Shown one piece after another: positions 1-6,505 of a DNA stretch of 8,823 nucleotides. The notes beneath the pieces are model-generated. The model made no database searches and had not been told where the DNA came from. It saw nothing but the letters and a program-made list of their open reading frames with translations. Each line of letters opens with the position of its first letter. Positions within the stretch are counted from its first letter, which is position 1. Source of the DNA: an uncultured Lachnospiraceae bacterium. Lineage in GTDB: Bacteria; Bacillota; Clostridia; Lachnospirales; Lachnospiraceae. The position numbers and the translations under genes are program-made. The stretch is taken from contig CAMWUU010000127.1 in NCBI GenBank assembly GCA_947177515.1, positions 1 through 8,823 of the forward strand. Reading direction: 5' to 3'.

Positions 1-475
1 GATTCCCATCCGCTTCCTCCTTTGTTACCCCTTCCCGCAAGGTGTATCTCCATATGTAATAACCATCTTCTTCCCTGGCGGCTGTATAATATTCGATTTC
101 ATTGTCCTGGTTTAAAAGAACGTTGCAATAAAACTCGTTTTCATTCTCCTGTGTATAAACGGACGGGATACTTTTTTCCTTGTAATGATCGAGAAGTTCA
201 TAAGTAATATCCGTAGTTTGATCGCTTACCTTTTCTTCCAGATTATTTTCATCCTCCTTTACCTTTACCGTTTCTGCGCTGTCCCCCTTATTAGGGATTT
301 TATCACTTTCCATTATATCTGGAAAATCTTCTTTTGTTTTTTCATTTCCCCCATTCGTTCCTTCTGATAATTCTTCTGGCTGGCCTTCTGATGGATTTTG
401 TGCTGAAGCCGAACATCCGGAAAACATGCAGATTACCATCAGAATACATATAATGCGCATAATATACTTTTTCAT
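1..475 (-). CDS. Solute-binding-protein-like lipoprotein, paralogue A (3' end outside window)
   Basis: N-terminal 158 codons of a fourth member of the lipoprotein family; the gene runs off the left window edge with no stop. It starts MKKYIMRIICILMVICMFSG then Cys21, a lipoprotein signal with lipobox FSGC, so the mature protein should be a lipid-anchored surface protein. An acidic Ser/Glu/Lys linker follows (about residues 22-85), then the start of the conserved beta-rich region (DITYELLDHYKEKSIPSVYT). The ATG at 475 has GAGG at 486-489 with a 10-nt spacer, the same spacing as in copies B and C. The reading frame is clean. Against copy D it is nearly identical (positions 15-200 match 8397-8582 base for base), with one Glu codon fewer in the linker. 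The solute-binding domain is not visible here and is inferred from the paralogues. It lies 114 nt downstream of B; I see no convincing promoter or terminator between them. Confidence 0.85.
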   Translation of the reverse strand, partial: MKKYIMRIICILMVICMFSGCSASAQNPSEGQPEELSEGTNGGNEKTKEDFPDIMESDKIPNKGDSAETVKVKEDENNLEEKVSDQTTDITYELLDHYKEKSIPSVYTQENENEFYCNVLLNQDNEIEYYTAAREEDGYYIWRYTLREGVTKEEADGN

Positions 476-589
476 AATTATTCATCCTCACTATGCAAAT
501 ATATCTGTAATATTCTTGTTTTTAATGGTTAATTCGATCAAACTAATAATTTCTGGTCTGTGCCTAACAATTTTTCCTTTCCATCTTTT

Positions 590-2929
590 TTATAATTCAT
601 ACAAATATAATTGCAGGCGATTCACTATCCCATCCACACTTTCATCCAATCCTTTAGTCCCTTCAAGATAATCTTCGGCAATATCCGAGATAATTTCCCA
701 TACATTCTCTTCCACTGTAACCGGAATTACTGCCTCTTCTACGATTTTGATCATACGTGCGGACTCCTCTGCTGTAAACCACTGTAAGGCAATCTTATCA
801 TCCCCTGACTGCATGTAAGAAAGATCCATTTTCGCAAACTTGTCCAATGTATTCCTATCAATGGAATAACCCGATAAGGGAACATATCTACTCTGTATCT
901 GATATGAAAAAGCAAACTCAATAAACAATTGGGTAAGTTCATCTTTCCCGGACAATTTATTAATTCCCAGTAATGCGTTTGGGAAAAATTTAGTTCCATT
1001 ACTAACCAATTCCCCACCTCTTGCTCTTACCGATGCGGGGTAAGATCCCAATTCGTATCCCCCATTCATATTCAGAAAAGCAAAGTCTGCTTCCCCCTTT
1101 GCAAAATATCCATCTATATTCCGTCCCTGTAAATAAGAAGTCCCCCACACCTGCTTCTCTGTTACCTGTTCTGATTCACAGAAACGTTTTACCAAACTTA
1201 AAGATTCCCTGATCGCTTCCCGCTTGATTATCCCATCCTCTAGACCAATGTCCGGCATATAGTTATAATAAAAAATCTGCAAGAAATCAAGATAAGAATA
1301 CCTCATATTACCTACTCCACCCACTTGTTCCGAATACTCTACAAGAGCCTCTAATGAGGAATACACCTCCGGCTGTTGCCCGGAAGTCATAAACATCGGA
1401 ATTTTAATGCGCATTGGCAACATATAGAGTTTATCCTCTGTAATATATGCTTCCAGGATATTAGGCAACAAATTTTCCCTAACAGAACCAAGCTTCGGAA
1501 TCAAATCTTCCAATATTCCTTTCTCTTTATAAAATTCCGCAGGTAAACCATCCAACAAAAGCACATCTGGGCCATCCCCTGCCAAAATCCCCGTATTTAG
1601 TGCCCGGATATGGTCAGATACCGTAACAGCACCTTCTGCCCCTTCTCCAGTTTCATAAATTAATTCAATCTCCGGATATTGGTTTTGAAATTCGGAAATC
1701 AGATCAAGAATAATATCATTTCTTCTAAGTGAATAAACTACGAAAGAATCCATCCTCTTTTCTTCTTCCCCCTCCGGAGAATATTCCTTTATACTTACTC
1801 CATCCTCACCATAAACAATAAAAAAAGTATCTCCTACCACAAAAAATTTCAACAATACACCCGTTTCTCTCGCAAAATGAAAAGTTCCAGCCTCCATTAT
1901 CTTCTGAAAACTTGTATCTCCTTCCTTCGCCAGAAAAATTCCCGTCGGAGTGCAGACATAAACATTATCTTTTTCCAGGGCAATTCGAACCGAATTATCA
2001 AATCCGGCCTCAATCATTGGCAAAAATTCCATTTTATCTGCATCATAGCGCTGAACAGAGTTACCTCCCGGCGCAGAAATGTAAATTATATTTCCTTTTA
2101 CACAGATACTTTCATACCAACCACTTTGAAAGCTTATTAGCAGTTCCCCATTTTCAGGATTATATAAAAAACATTCTCTCCCTGCATCCGCTGAAACTAT
2201 AATTCCGTTCTCTAACACAGCAACCACCGCCTGTTCCGTAATACGCCAATTAGAAATTGGAATTTCGATACAGGAATCTCCTATACGTTTCATTAGATGA
2301 GCCTTTTCCTCATTGCCCATATACCAGGCATACTCATTCTGGTCTTCCCCTCGTACAAAAAATACCCTGCCCTGGTCAATTTCTGCCTTGATCCCCTCCA
2401 ACCACAGAACCGGTTCACGTTCCCAAGCCGCGCCCCTTTCATAAACCCAGAGGTTTGGATTCCTGTCCGCCTCCTCTTTTGTTACCCCTACCCATAACGT
2501 GTATTTCCATATGTAATAACCATCGTCTTCCCTGGCAACCGTATAATATTCGATTTCATTGTCCTGGTTTAAAAGAACATTGCAATAAGACTCATTTTCA
2601 TTGTCCTGTGTATAAACGGACGGGATACTCTTTTCCTTGTAATGATCGAGAAGTTCATAAGTAATATCCGTAGTTTGATCGTTTACCTTTTCTCCCCGAT
2701 TATTCTTATTGTCCTTTGTTGCTTCTGCTTCATCCCCCTTATTTGGGATTTTATCACTTTCCGTTTTTTCCAAAAAATCTTTTTCTGTTTTATCCCTTCC
2801 CATATTGGTTCCTTCTGACAATTCTTCTTCCGGCTGGCCTTCTGATGAATTTTTCGCTGAACCCGAACAACCCCAAAACAAACCACTTACCATCAGGATA
2901 CATACAATGCGTATAAAGTACCTATTCAT
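590..2929 (-). CDS. Solute-binding-protein-like lipoprotein with propeller-like N-terminal domain, paralogue B
   Basis: Full-length gene, 779 residues from the chosen start. Seen: signal peptide MNRYFIRIVCILMVSGLFWG then Cys21 (lipobox FWGC, slightly unusual); acidic low-complexity linker (about 22-85); a beta-rich region (about 86-395) with repeated short hydrophobic strands and turn motifs such as YNPENG and QRYDADK, resembling a beta-propeller; then a region from VYSLRRNDIILDLISEFQ (about 396) to the end with the solute-binding hallmark LAGDGPDVLLLDGLP (about 449-463), GILEDL, and the C-terminal helix SVDGIVNRLQLYLYEL. Family knowledge: family-1 extracellular solute-binding proteins carry aGdgPDv...G.L.DL at these places. 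Start choice: an in-frame ATG also lies at 2935, but AGGAGG (2940-2945) is only 4 nt from it and 10 nt from the ATG at 2929, and 10 nt is the spacing in paralogues A and C. No ABC permease or ATPase is nearby, so the ligand and a transport role are unknown. Confidence 0.88.
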   Translation of the reverse strand: MNRYFIRIVCILMVSGLFWGCSGSAKNSSEGQPEEELSEGTNMGRDKTEKDFLEKTESDKIPNKGDEAEATKDNKNNRGEKVNDQTTDITYELLDHYKEKSIPSVYTQDNENESYCNVLLNQDNEIEYYTVAREDDGYYIWKYTLWVGVTKEEADRNPNLWVYERGAAWEREPVLWLEGIKAEIDQGRVFFVRGEDQNEYAWYMGNEEKAHLMKRIGDSCIEIPISNWRITEQAVVAVLENGIIVSADAGRECFLYNPENGELLISFQSGWYESICVKGNIIYISAPGGNSVQRYDADKMEFLPMIEAGFDNSVRIALEKDNVYVCTPTGIFLAKEGDTSFQKIMEAGTFHFARETGVLLKFFVVGDTFFIVYGEDGVSIKEYSPEGEEEKRMDSFVVYSLRRNDIILDLISEFQNQYPEIELIYETGEGAEGAVTVSDHIRALNTGILAGDGPDVLLLDGLPAEFYKEKGILEDLIPKLGSVRENLLPNILEAYITEDKLYMLPMRIKIPMFMTSGQQPEVYSSLEALVEYSEQVGGVGNMRYSYLDFLQIFYYNYMPDIGLEDGIIKREAIRESLSLVKRFCESEQVTEKQVWGTSYLQGRNIDGYFAKGEADFAFLNMNGGYELGSYPASVRARGGELVSNGTKFFPNALLGINKLSGKDELTQLFIEFAFSYQIQSRYVPLSGYSIDRNTLDKFAKMDLSYMQSGDDKIALQWFTAEESARMIKIVEEAVIPVTVEENVWEIISDIAEDYLEGTKGLDESVDGIVNRLQLYLYEL

Positions 2930-2945
2930 AATCATTCATCCTCCT

Positions 2946-3437
2946 GATTCCAATATTTCTTATAAATTCCCTTCTGACATATTCTTTATTTATAGTAAAA
3001 ACAAACTTTATAAAGCACCGTTGCCCCATGAACTTGCCCTCTTTTAAAATTAAGGTTAAGTAATTTTAAACAAATATACTCTCTTATACATAGTCTATAC
3101 ACTGCCCCATTAATGGAAGTTGTAATAACGGTTCTCCACCATAAAATATAATAGATATATGCTCCTCACTATGTGCCAGTACATAATCCAGCCCTTTTTT
3201 GCAATTTCCCATTTCATATTTGGGTTATTAACCCGTTTCCTCTAAATAAGCAAGCCCGGAATGTTGCAAAATATTATCTACAACACTAAATTCCTTATCC
3301 TCACATTCAAAAACATTTGTTGTTCCCGCATCATAAAAATATTTTGCATTTTGGGTCTTAAATGTTACACCAAGCCGTTTCCAATTTCCATAAAGCATAA
3401 ATTTACTAAAGTAATTTAGTAATTCTTCCTTACTCAT
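2946..3437 (-). pseudogene. Decayed radical-SAM (peptide maturase-like) gene
   Basis: A single reading frame, broken by stops, shows parts of a radical-SAM enzyme. The first piece (about 69 codons, 3437 down to the TAA pair at 3225-3230) begins MSKEELLNYFSKFMLYGNWK and contains AKYFYDAGTTNVFECED, the kind of N-terminal segment that precedes the core in SPASM-type peptide maturases. After the stops the same frame resumes with MGNCKKGLDYVLAHSEEHIS and IIFYGGEPLLQLPLM, the GGEP motif that contacts S-adenosylmethionine, then stops at 3084-3086 and 3066-3068. Further down, IKFVFTINKEYVRREFIR (about 3014-2961) may be the eroded TTNG strand; that part is weaker. The CxxxCxxC iron-sulphur motif that should lie before GGEP is missing, apparently deleted at the double stop, and no SPASM C-terminus remains. 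The enzyme is therefore dead. It starts 24 nt after the stop of C with GGAGG at 3446-3450, so it was probably the second gene of that operon. An alternative in-frame ATG at 3452 has no proper ribosome site. Confidence 0.7.
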
Positions 3438-3445
3438 CTCAGATT

Positions 3446-3450
3446 CCTCC
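3446..3450 (-). promoter_or_regulatory. Ribosome binding site deciding the radical-SAM remnant start
   Basis: GGAGG on the minus strand, 8 nt before the ATG at 3437. It overlaps the start of the longer reading (ATG at 3452), which makes 3437 the better ancestral start. It lies just behind the TAA-TAG of copy C, consistent with former translational coupling. Confidence 0.6.
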
Positions 3451-3461
3451 ATAAATTTCTA

Positions 3462-5801
3462 TTATTGCTCATAAAAATATAGTTGTAATCGGCTGACAAC
3501 CTCATCAACACTTTCGTCCAAGTTTTTCTTTCCTTTTAAATAATCTTCCCCAACACCTGATATAATCTCCCATACACTTTCTTCTACAGTAAAAGGAGTA
3601 TGCAATCGTTTAACCACCTCAACCATCCTCGCAGATTCTTTCGCTGTAAAATTACGCAAAACAACCGTACTATTTCCTGTAAAACGACCAGAAAGGTCTA
3701 ACTGTTTATATCCATCCACTATCCTGGTTAGAATCGGATAGCCACTGCCAATCACTACCCTTTCCTGGGCTTCATAAGAAAAGACAAATTGTAAAAACAA
3801 TCGGGACAATTCTTTTTTGTCGGATAAGTGGTTCATCCCCAATAGCGCATTTGGAAAAAATCTATCCTGGTTTCCAACCAGTTCCCCTCCTCTGTTTTCT
3901 ACCGCCGCGGGAATAATTCCCAATTCATAAGCTCCATCTACATTTAAGAAACCGAGAACCGCATTCCCTCCTGCGAAAGACAATGCAAACCCAACATCTC
4001 CTGACAAATAATTGCTTTCCCAAACTGTTGATTCCATTGCCCGTTCTGACTCACAAAAACGTTTTGCTAAACTAAAAAATGCAGAAACAGCCTCCCTATT
4101 CACTAGCCCGTTATCTGATAAAATATTTGGTGTATAATTATAATACAAGATATTAAAAAGGTCAGCATATGTATATGCTTCCCCAGTTAATCCGCCCTCC
4201 TCTTCAGAATATTCTACCAGCGCTTCCAGATCAGAATAAATTTCCTGATTCACTCCGGAAACCATAAACATAGGGACGGTAATACGCAAAGGTAACATAA
4301 ATATTTTATCCCCTATCATATACGCAGACAAAATATTCGGCAATATATTATCCTTTAAAGAAATAAATTCCTGACTCAAATCTTCCAATATTCCTTTTTC
4401 TATATATGATTTGGCTGGTAAACCATCAAGTAAAAGAACATCTGGCCCGTCCCCTGCTAAAATCCTCGTATTCAATGCACGGATACGGTCAGACATGGTA
4501 ATACTCCCATCCGCCCCTTGCCCCGTTTCATATACCAATTCAACTTCTGGATACAGATTTTGAAATTCAGAAATCAAATCAACAAGGAGATCATTTCTTT
4601 CCAAGGAATAAACTGTAAAAAATTGGGATGTTTCTTCCTCATTCCCAGACGGCAAATATTTCTTTATACTTACTCCGTCTTCTCCATATACAACATAGAA
4701 AACATCTTCCAACACAAAAAATTTCAGTAAAACCCCACTCTCCTTTGTAAAATAAAAAGTCCCACCTTCCATTACTTTCTGAAAAGCTTTACTATTCTGC
4801 TTCGAACGAAAAATCCCTGTTGGTGTGCAAACATAAACATCCTCCTCCTGCAAGGCAATCCGAACCGAATCATCAAAAGATGCCTCAATTGTCGGCAAAA
4901 AATTCATCTCTTCCGCATCAAAACGTTGAACAGAAGCGCCTCCCTGTGTTGTAATATAAACTATATTTCCATTAACACAAATACTTTCATACCAGCCACA
5001 CTTAAAACTTGTAAGCAAGCTGCCATTCTCCGGATTATAAATAAAACATTCCTTTCCTAAATCTGCTGACACAATATAACCATTCTCCAGTACGGCAACT
5101 GCTGCATATTCTGTAACACGCCAACCCGATATAAAAATTTCAGTATATGAATCATCCATTCTCTTAACTAAATGCGGTTTTTCCTCACTTCCTATATACC
5201 ATGCGTACTCATTCTGATCTTCCCCTCGAAACGGTACTACCCTGCCCTGATCAATTTCTGCCTTAATCCCCTCCAACCACAGTACTGGCTCACGTTCCCA
5301 GGCAATTCCTTTCTTATAAAGCCAGAAATCCGGATTCCCATCCGCCTCCTCCTTTGTTACCCCTTCCCGCAAGGTGTATCTCCATATGTAATAACCATCT
5401 TCTTCCCTGGCAACCGTATAATATTCGATTTCATTGTCCCGGTTTAAAAGAACATTGCAATAAGACTCGTTTTCATTCTCCTGTGTATAAACGGACGGGA
5501 TACTCTTTTCCTTGTAATGATCGAGAAGTTCAAAAGTAATATCCATAGTTTGATCGGTTACCTTTTCTCCCAGATTATTTTCATCATCCTTTACCGTTTC
5601 TGCTCCGTCCCCCTTATTAGGGATTTTATCACTTTCCGTTATATCTGGAAAATCTTCTTTTGTTTTACTATTTCCCCCATTCGTTCCTTCTGACAATTCT
5701 TCTGACTGGCCTTCTGATGGATTTTCTGCTGAAGCCGAACATCCAGAAAACATACAGATTACCATCAGAATACATATAATGCGCATAATATACTTTTTCA
5801 C
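3462..5801 (-). CDS. Solute-binding-protein-like lipoprotein with propeller-like N-terminal domain, paralogue C
   Basis: Full-length gene, 779 residues, with a GTG start where paralogue A has ATG; GGAGG at 5812-5816 lies 10 nt upstream. Seen: signal peptide MKKYIMRIICILMVICMFSG then Cys21; acidic linker (22-87); beta-rich propeller-like region (about 88-390); and a solute-binding-like region from TVYSLERNDLLVDLISEF (about 396), with ILAGDGPDVLLLDGLP (about 447-462), GILEDL, NALLGMNHLSDKKELSRLF and the C-terminal helix SVDEVVSRLQLYFYEQ. The signal peptide places it on the outer face of the membrane. The first ~175 codons are nearly identical at DNA level to copy D, while the solute-binding half differs at many positions. 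It has its own promoter candidate (5852-5866) and is followed after 24 nt by the radical-SAM remnant, so these two were probably co-transcribed. The ligand is unknown and no transporter genes are in view. A surface sensor or binding role is an inference. Confidence 0.88.
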   Translation of the reverse strand: MKKYIMRIICILMVICMFSGCSASAENPSEGQSEELSEGTNGGNSKTKEDFPDITESDKIPNKGDGAETVKDDENNLGEKVTDQTMDITFELLDHYKEKSIPSVYTQENENESYCNVLLNRDNEIEYYTVAREEDGYYIWRYTLREGVTKEEADGNPDFWLYKKGIAWEREPVLWLEGIKAEIDQGRVVPFRGEDQNEYAWYIGSEEKPHLVKRMDDSYTEIFISGWRVTEYAAVAVLENGYIVSADLGKECFIYNPENGSLLTSFKCGWYESICVNGNIVYITTQGGASVQRFDAEEMNFLPTIEASFDDSVRIALQEEDVYVCTPTGIFRSKQNSKAFQKVMEGGTFYFTKESGVLLKFFVLEDVFYVVYGEDGVSIKKYLPSGNEEETSQFFTVYSLERNDLLVDLISEFQNLYPEVELVYETGQGADGSITMSDRIRALNTRILAGDGPDVLLLDGLPAKSYIEKGILEDLSQEFISLKDNILPNILSAYMIGDKIFMLPLRITVPMFMVSGVNQEIYSDLEALVEYSEEEGGLTGEAYTYADLFNILYYNYTPNILSDNGLVNREAVSAFFSLAKRFCESERAMESTVWESNYLSGDVGFALSFAGGNAVLGFLNVDGAYELGIIPAAVENRGGELVGNQDRFFPNALLGMNHLSDKKELSRLFLQFVFSYEAQERVVIGSGYPILTRIVDGYKQLDLSGRFTGNSTVVLRNFTAKESARMVEVVKRLHTPFTVEESVWEIISGVGEDYLKGKKNLDESVDEVVSRLQLYFYEQ
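5275..5801 (-). repeat. Homogenised 5' block, copy C
   Basis: This block of copy C (first ~175 codons) has near-identical counterparts in D (8325-8823), A (1-475) and, less closely, B (about 2455-2929). Positions 5275-5410 equal 8325-8460 without a mismatch. Just downstream in the gene (below 5275) the C and D sequences diverge quickly, giving a sharp edge of identity. Confidence 0.75.
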
Positions 5802-5851
5802 TTTTATTCTTCCTCCACGATTCGATTATCCTACAGGTTTACCCTTCTAAA

Positions 5852-5866
5852 TGCTATATTATAGCA
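5852..5866 (-). promoter_or_regulatory. Extended -10 promoter within a perfect palindrome, upstream of copy C
   Basis: The minus strand reads TGCTATAATATAGCA, a perfect inverted repeat of 7+1+7. It contains an extended -10 element: TG (5865-5866), one base, then TATAAT (5858-5863). Transcription would begin near 5851, about 50 nt before the GTG start of C. No good -35 is seen at 17-18 nt, which fits an extended -10 promoter. Because the palindrome covers the -10, it could also be a repressor operator; that is inference. Confidence 0.5.
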
Positions 5867-5883
5867 AATATCATCCTTTTCGT

Positions 5884-5911
5884 ACAGTCTTTTTTGATTT
5901 TTATCGACTGT
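5884..5911 (-). repeat. Inverted repeat ACAGTC-N16-GACTGT just upstream of the copy C promoter
   Basis: Six-base arms ACAGTC (plus 5884-5889) and GACTGT (plus 5906-5911) are separated by 16 AT-rich bases. The arm nearer the gene falls in the -35 region of the candidate promoter, so an activator or repressor site is possible. On the plus strand the second arm runs into a T tract, so it could act as a weak terminator there, but no plus-strand gene precedes it. Confidence 0.3.
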
Positions 5912-6056
5912 TTTTTCTATATCTTTCTGTTTCCTTCTACAACTCCATGCAAATATTCTGAACGACTTAACTCCCTGTTATAGTACTAAAATATAAAGAT
6001 GCTAAATATTCTTCCATCTTACAGGTAACTAACATTAAAACATATCGTAAATCCAT
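5899..6056 (-). pseudogene. Possible decayed LysR-type regulator fragment
   Basis: From ATG at 6056 the minus strand reads MDLRYVLMLVTCKMEEYLAS then LYFSTITGS, a stop (5967-5969), VVQNICMEL in the same frame, another stop, and a third near 5899. This resembles the first 45-50 residues of LysR-family regulators (MxLRYxLxVxxCK...A..LY.SQPALS..VQN.E.ELG), but I compared from memory and the match is weak. No effector domain is left. A purine-rich stretch lies upstream (about 6060-6093). It may be only a chance 29-codon open frame. The rest of this stretch, 6057-6142, shows nothing I can assign. Confidence 0.25.
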
Positions 6057-6142
6057 ATTCAATCTTCTTTTCCTTTCCCCCCTTTTCTATCGTATAGTCC
6101 ATATATTATTTTATCAGCGGGAATTATAAAAATGGCTCCCCT

Positions 6143-6430
6143 CTATATATGGTATGCAGTGTAACTTCTCATCAGATTTACAAGTTTACTGACAGACATG
6201 ATTGGCTCTGTTTCTATCATGGAATGGATAAGGTCTTTGTCCGTTTCCATATATCTGATAATTACAGGATGTTTCTAACCTATCTCATACGAAAGCGGTT
6301 TTGTATCATCCGATATCTGTTTTAATACCAGCGGTTTCTTTCTGTATTTTCATACAAAAAAGATATGGTACTGTAATAAATACTTGTGTCTGTTTCTAGA
6401 TTTCCATAAAACTTGTTTCATTGTTCCCAT
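6143..6430 (-). pseudogene. tnpA: IS200/IS605 TnpA (Y1 transposase) pseudogene
   Basis: One frame from ATG 6430 (or ATG 6421) reads MKQVLWKSRNRHKYLLQYHI, FFV-stop-KYRKKPLVLKQISDD, YEIG-stop-KHPVIIRYMETDKD, LIHSMIETEPIMSVSKLVNL, MRSYTAYHI-stop. This is the characteristic order of TnpA: QYH.(V/I)F..KYR.K, then METDKD.IH, then the S.SKLV..(M/L)KS region. In-frame stops at 6350-6352 (TGA), 6275-6277 (TAG) and 6143-6145 (TAG, where a Trp codon is usual) kill it. The HUH metal-binding motif, normally HIH after KD, is changed to LIH (Leu at 6230-6232). The tyrosine-bearing C-terminus is absent. Family knowledge: TnpA is a single-strand transposase of roughly 130-155 residues; about two thirds survive here. 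Confidence 0.8.
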
Positions 6431-6471
6431 GACACAAGTATAACACAAACCGCGACTTTTGGTTACCTTAA

Positions 6472-6493
6472 CCCACCGTCTAAAGCCAGTGGG
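6472..6493 (-). repeat. IS200/IS605 end hairpin
   Basis: Imperfect stem-loop CCCACTGGCTTTAGACGGTG ending GG on the minus strand: five outer pairs, then two mismatches interleaved with inner pairs around a short CTTTAG loop. This is the shape of the subterminal hairpins that TnpA recognises. The two mismatches fit decay. It lies upstream of tnpA, so it should be the left end. No T tract follows, so a terminator function for copy D is not supported. Confidence 0.6.
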
Positions 6494-6505
6494 ATTGCGG
6501 CAGCC

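Larger units (their letters stand above)
6143..6493 (-). mobile_element. Remnant of an IS200/IS605-family insertion sequence
   Basis: Degraded element placed 12 nt behind the stop codon of copy D. It holds the end hairpin (6472-6493), an extended -10-like TGTTATACT (6437-6445, minus strand) and a broken Y1 transposase gene. The distal end of the element could not be located; sequence below 6143 no longer resembles tnpA. No accessory tnpB is present. The element may have replaced whatever originally followed copy D. Confidence 0.7.

Noticed and set aside
22..207. A plus-strand open frame of about 61 codons that recurs almost unchanged at 2455-2664, 5354-5539 and 8404-8589
   Set aside because: It lies opposite the conserved 5' block of each lipoprotein gene. 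Its conservation is explained by the minus-strand coding sequence, and there is no ribosome site.
751..1017. An 88-codon minus-strand frame inside copy B
   Set aside because: It is an out-of-frame shadow of the solute-binding domain of B.
3001..3020. Palindrome CTTTATAAAG (3006-3015) as promoter or operator of copy B
   Set aside because: It is only ten AT-rich bases, without a matching -35. A chance palindrome is likely.
2709..3047. A 112-codon plus-strand open frame overlapping the start of copy B
   Set aside because: It is antisense to the linker and signal peptide of B, low in complexity, and has no ribosome site or counterpart in all other copies.
3228..3452. An intact 74-residue small protein gene behind copy C
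   Set aside because: The frame continues past the two stops into a GGEP-containing radical-SAM segment, so it is better read as the first part of a broken larger gene.
6472..6493. Hairpin behind copy D as an intrinsic terminator
   Set aside because: No U tract follows on the minus strand. Shape and position fit an IS200/IS605 end better.
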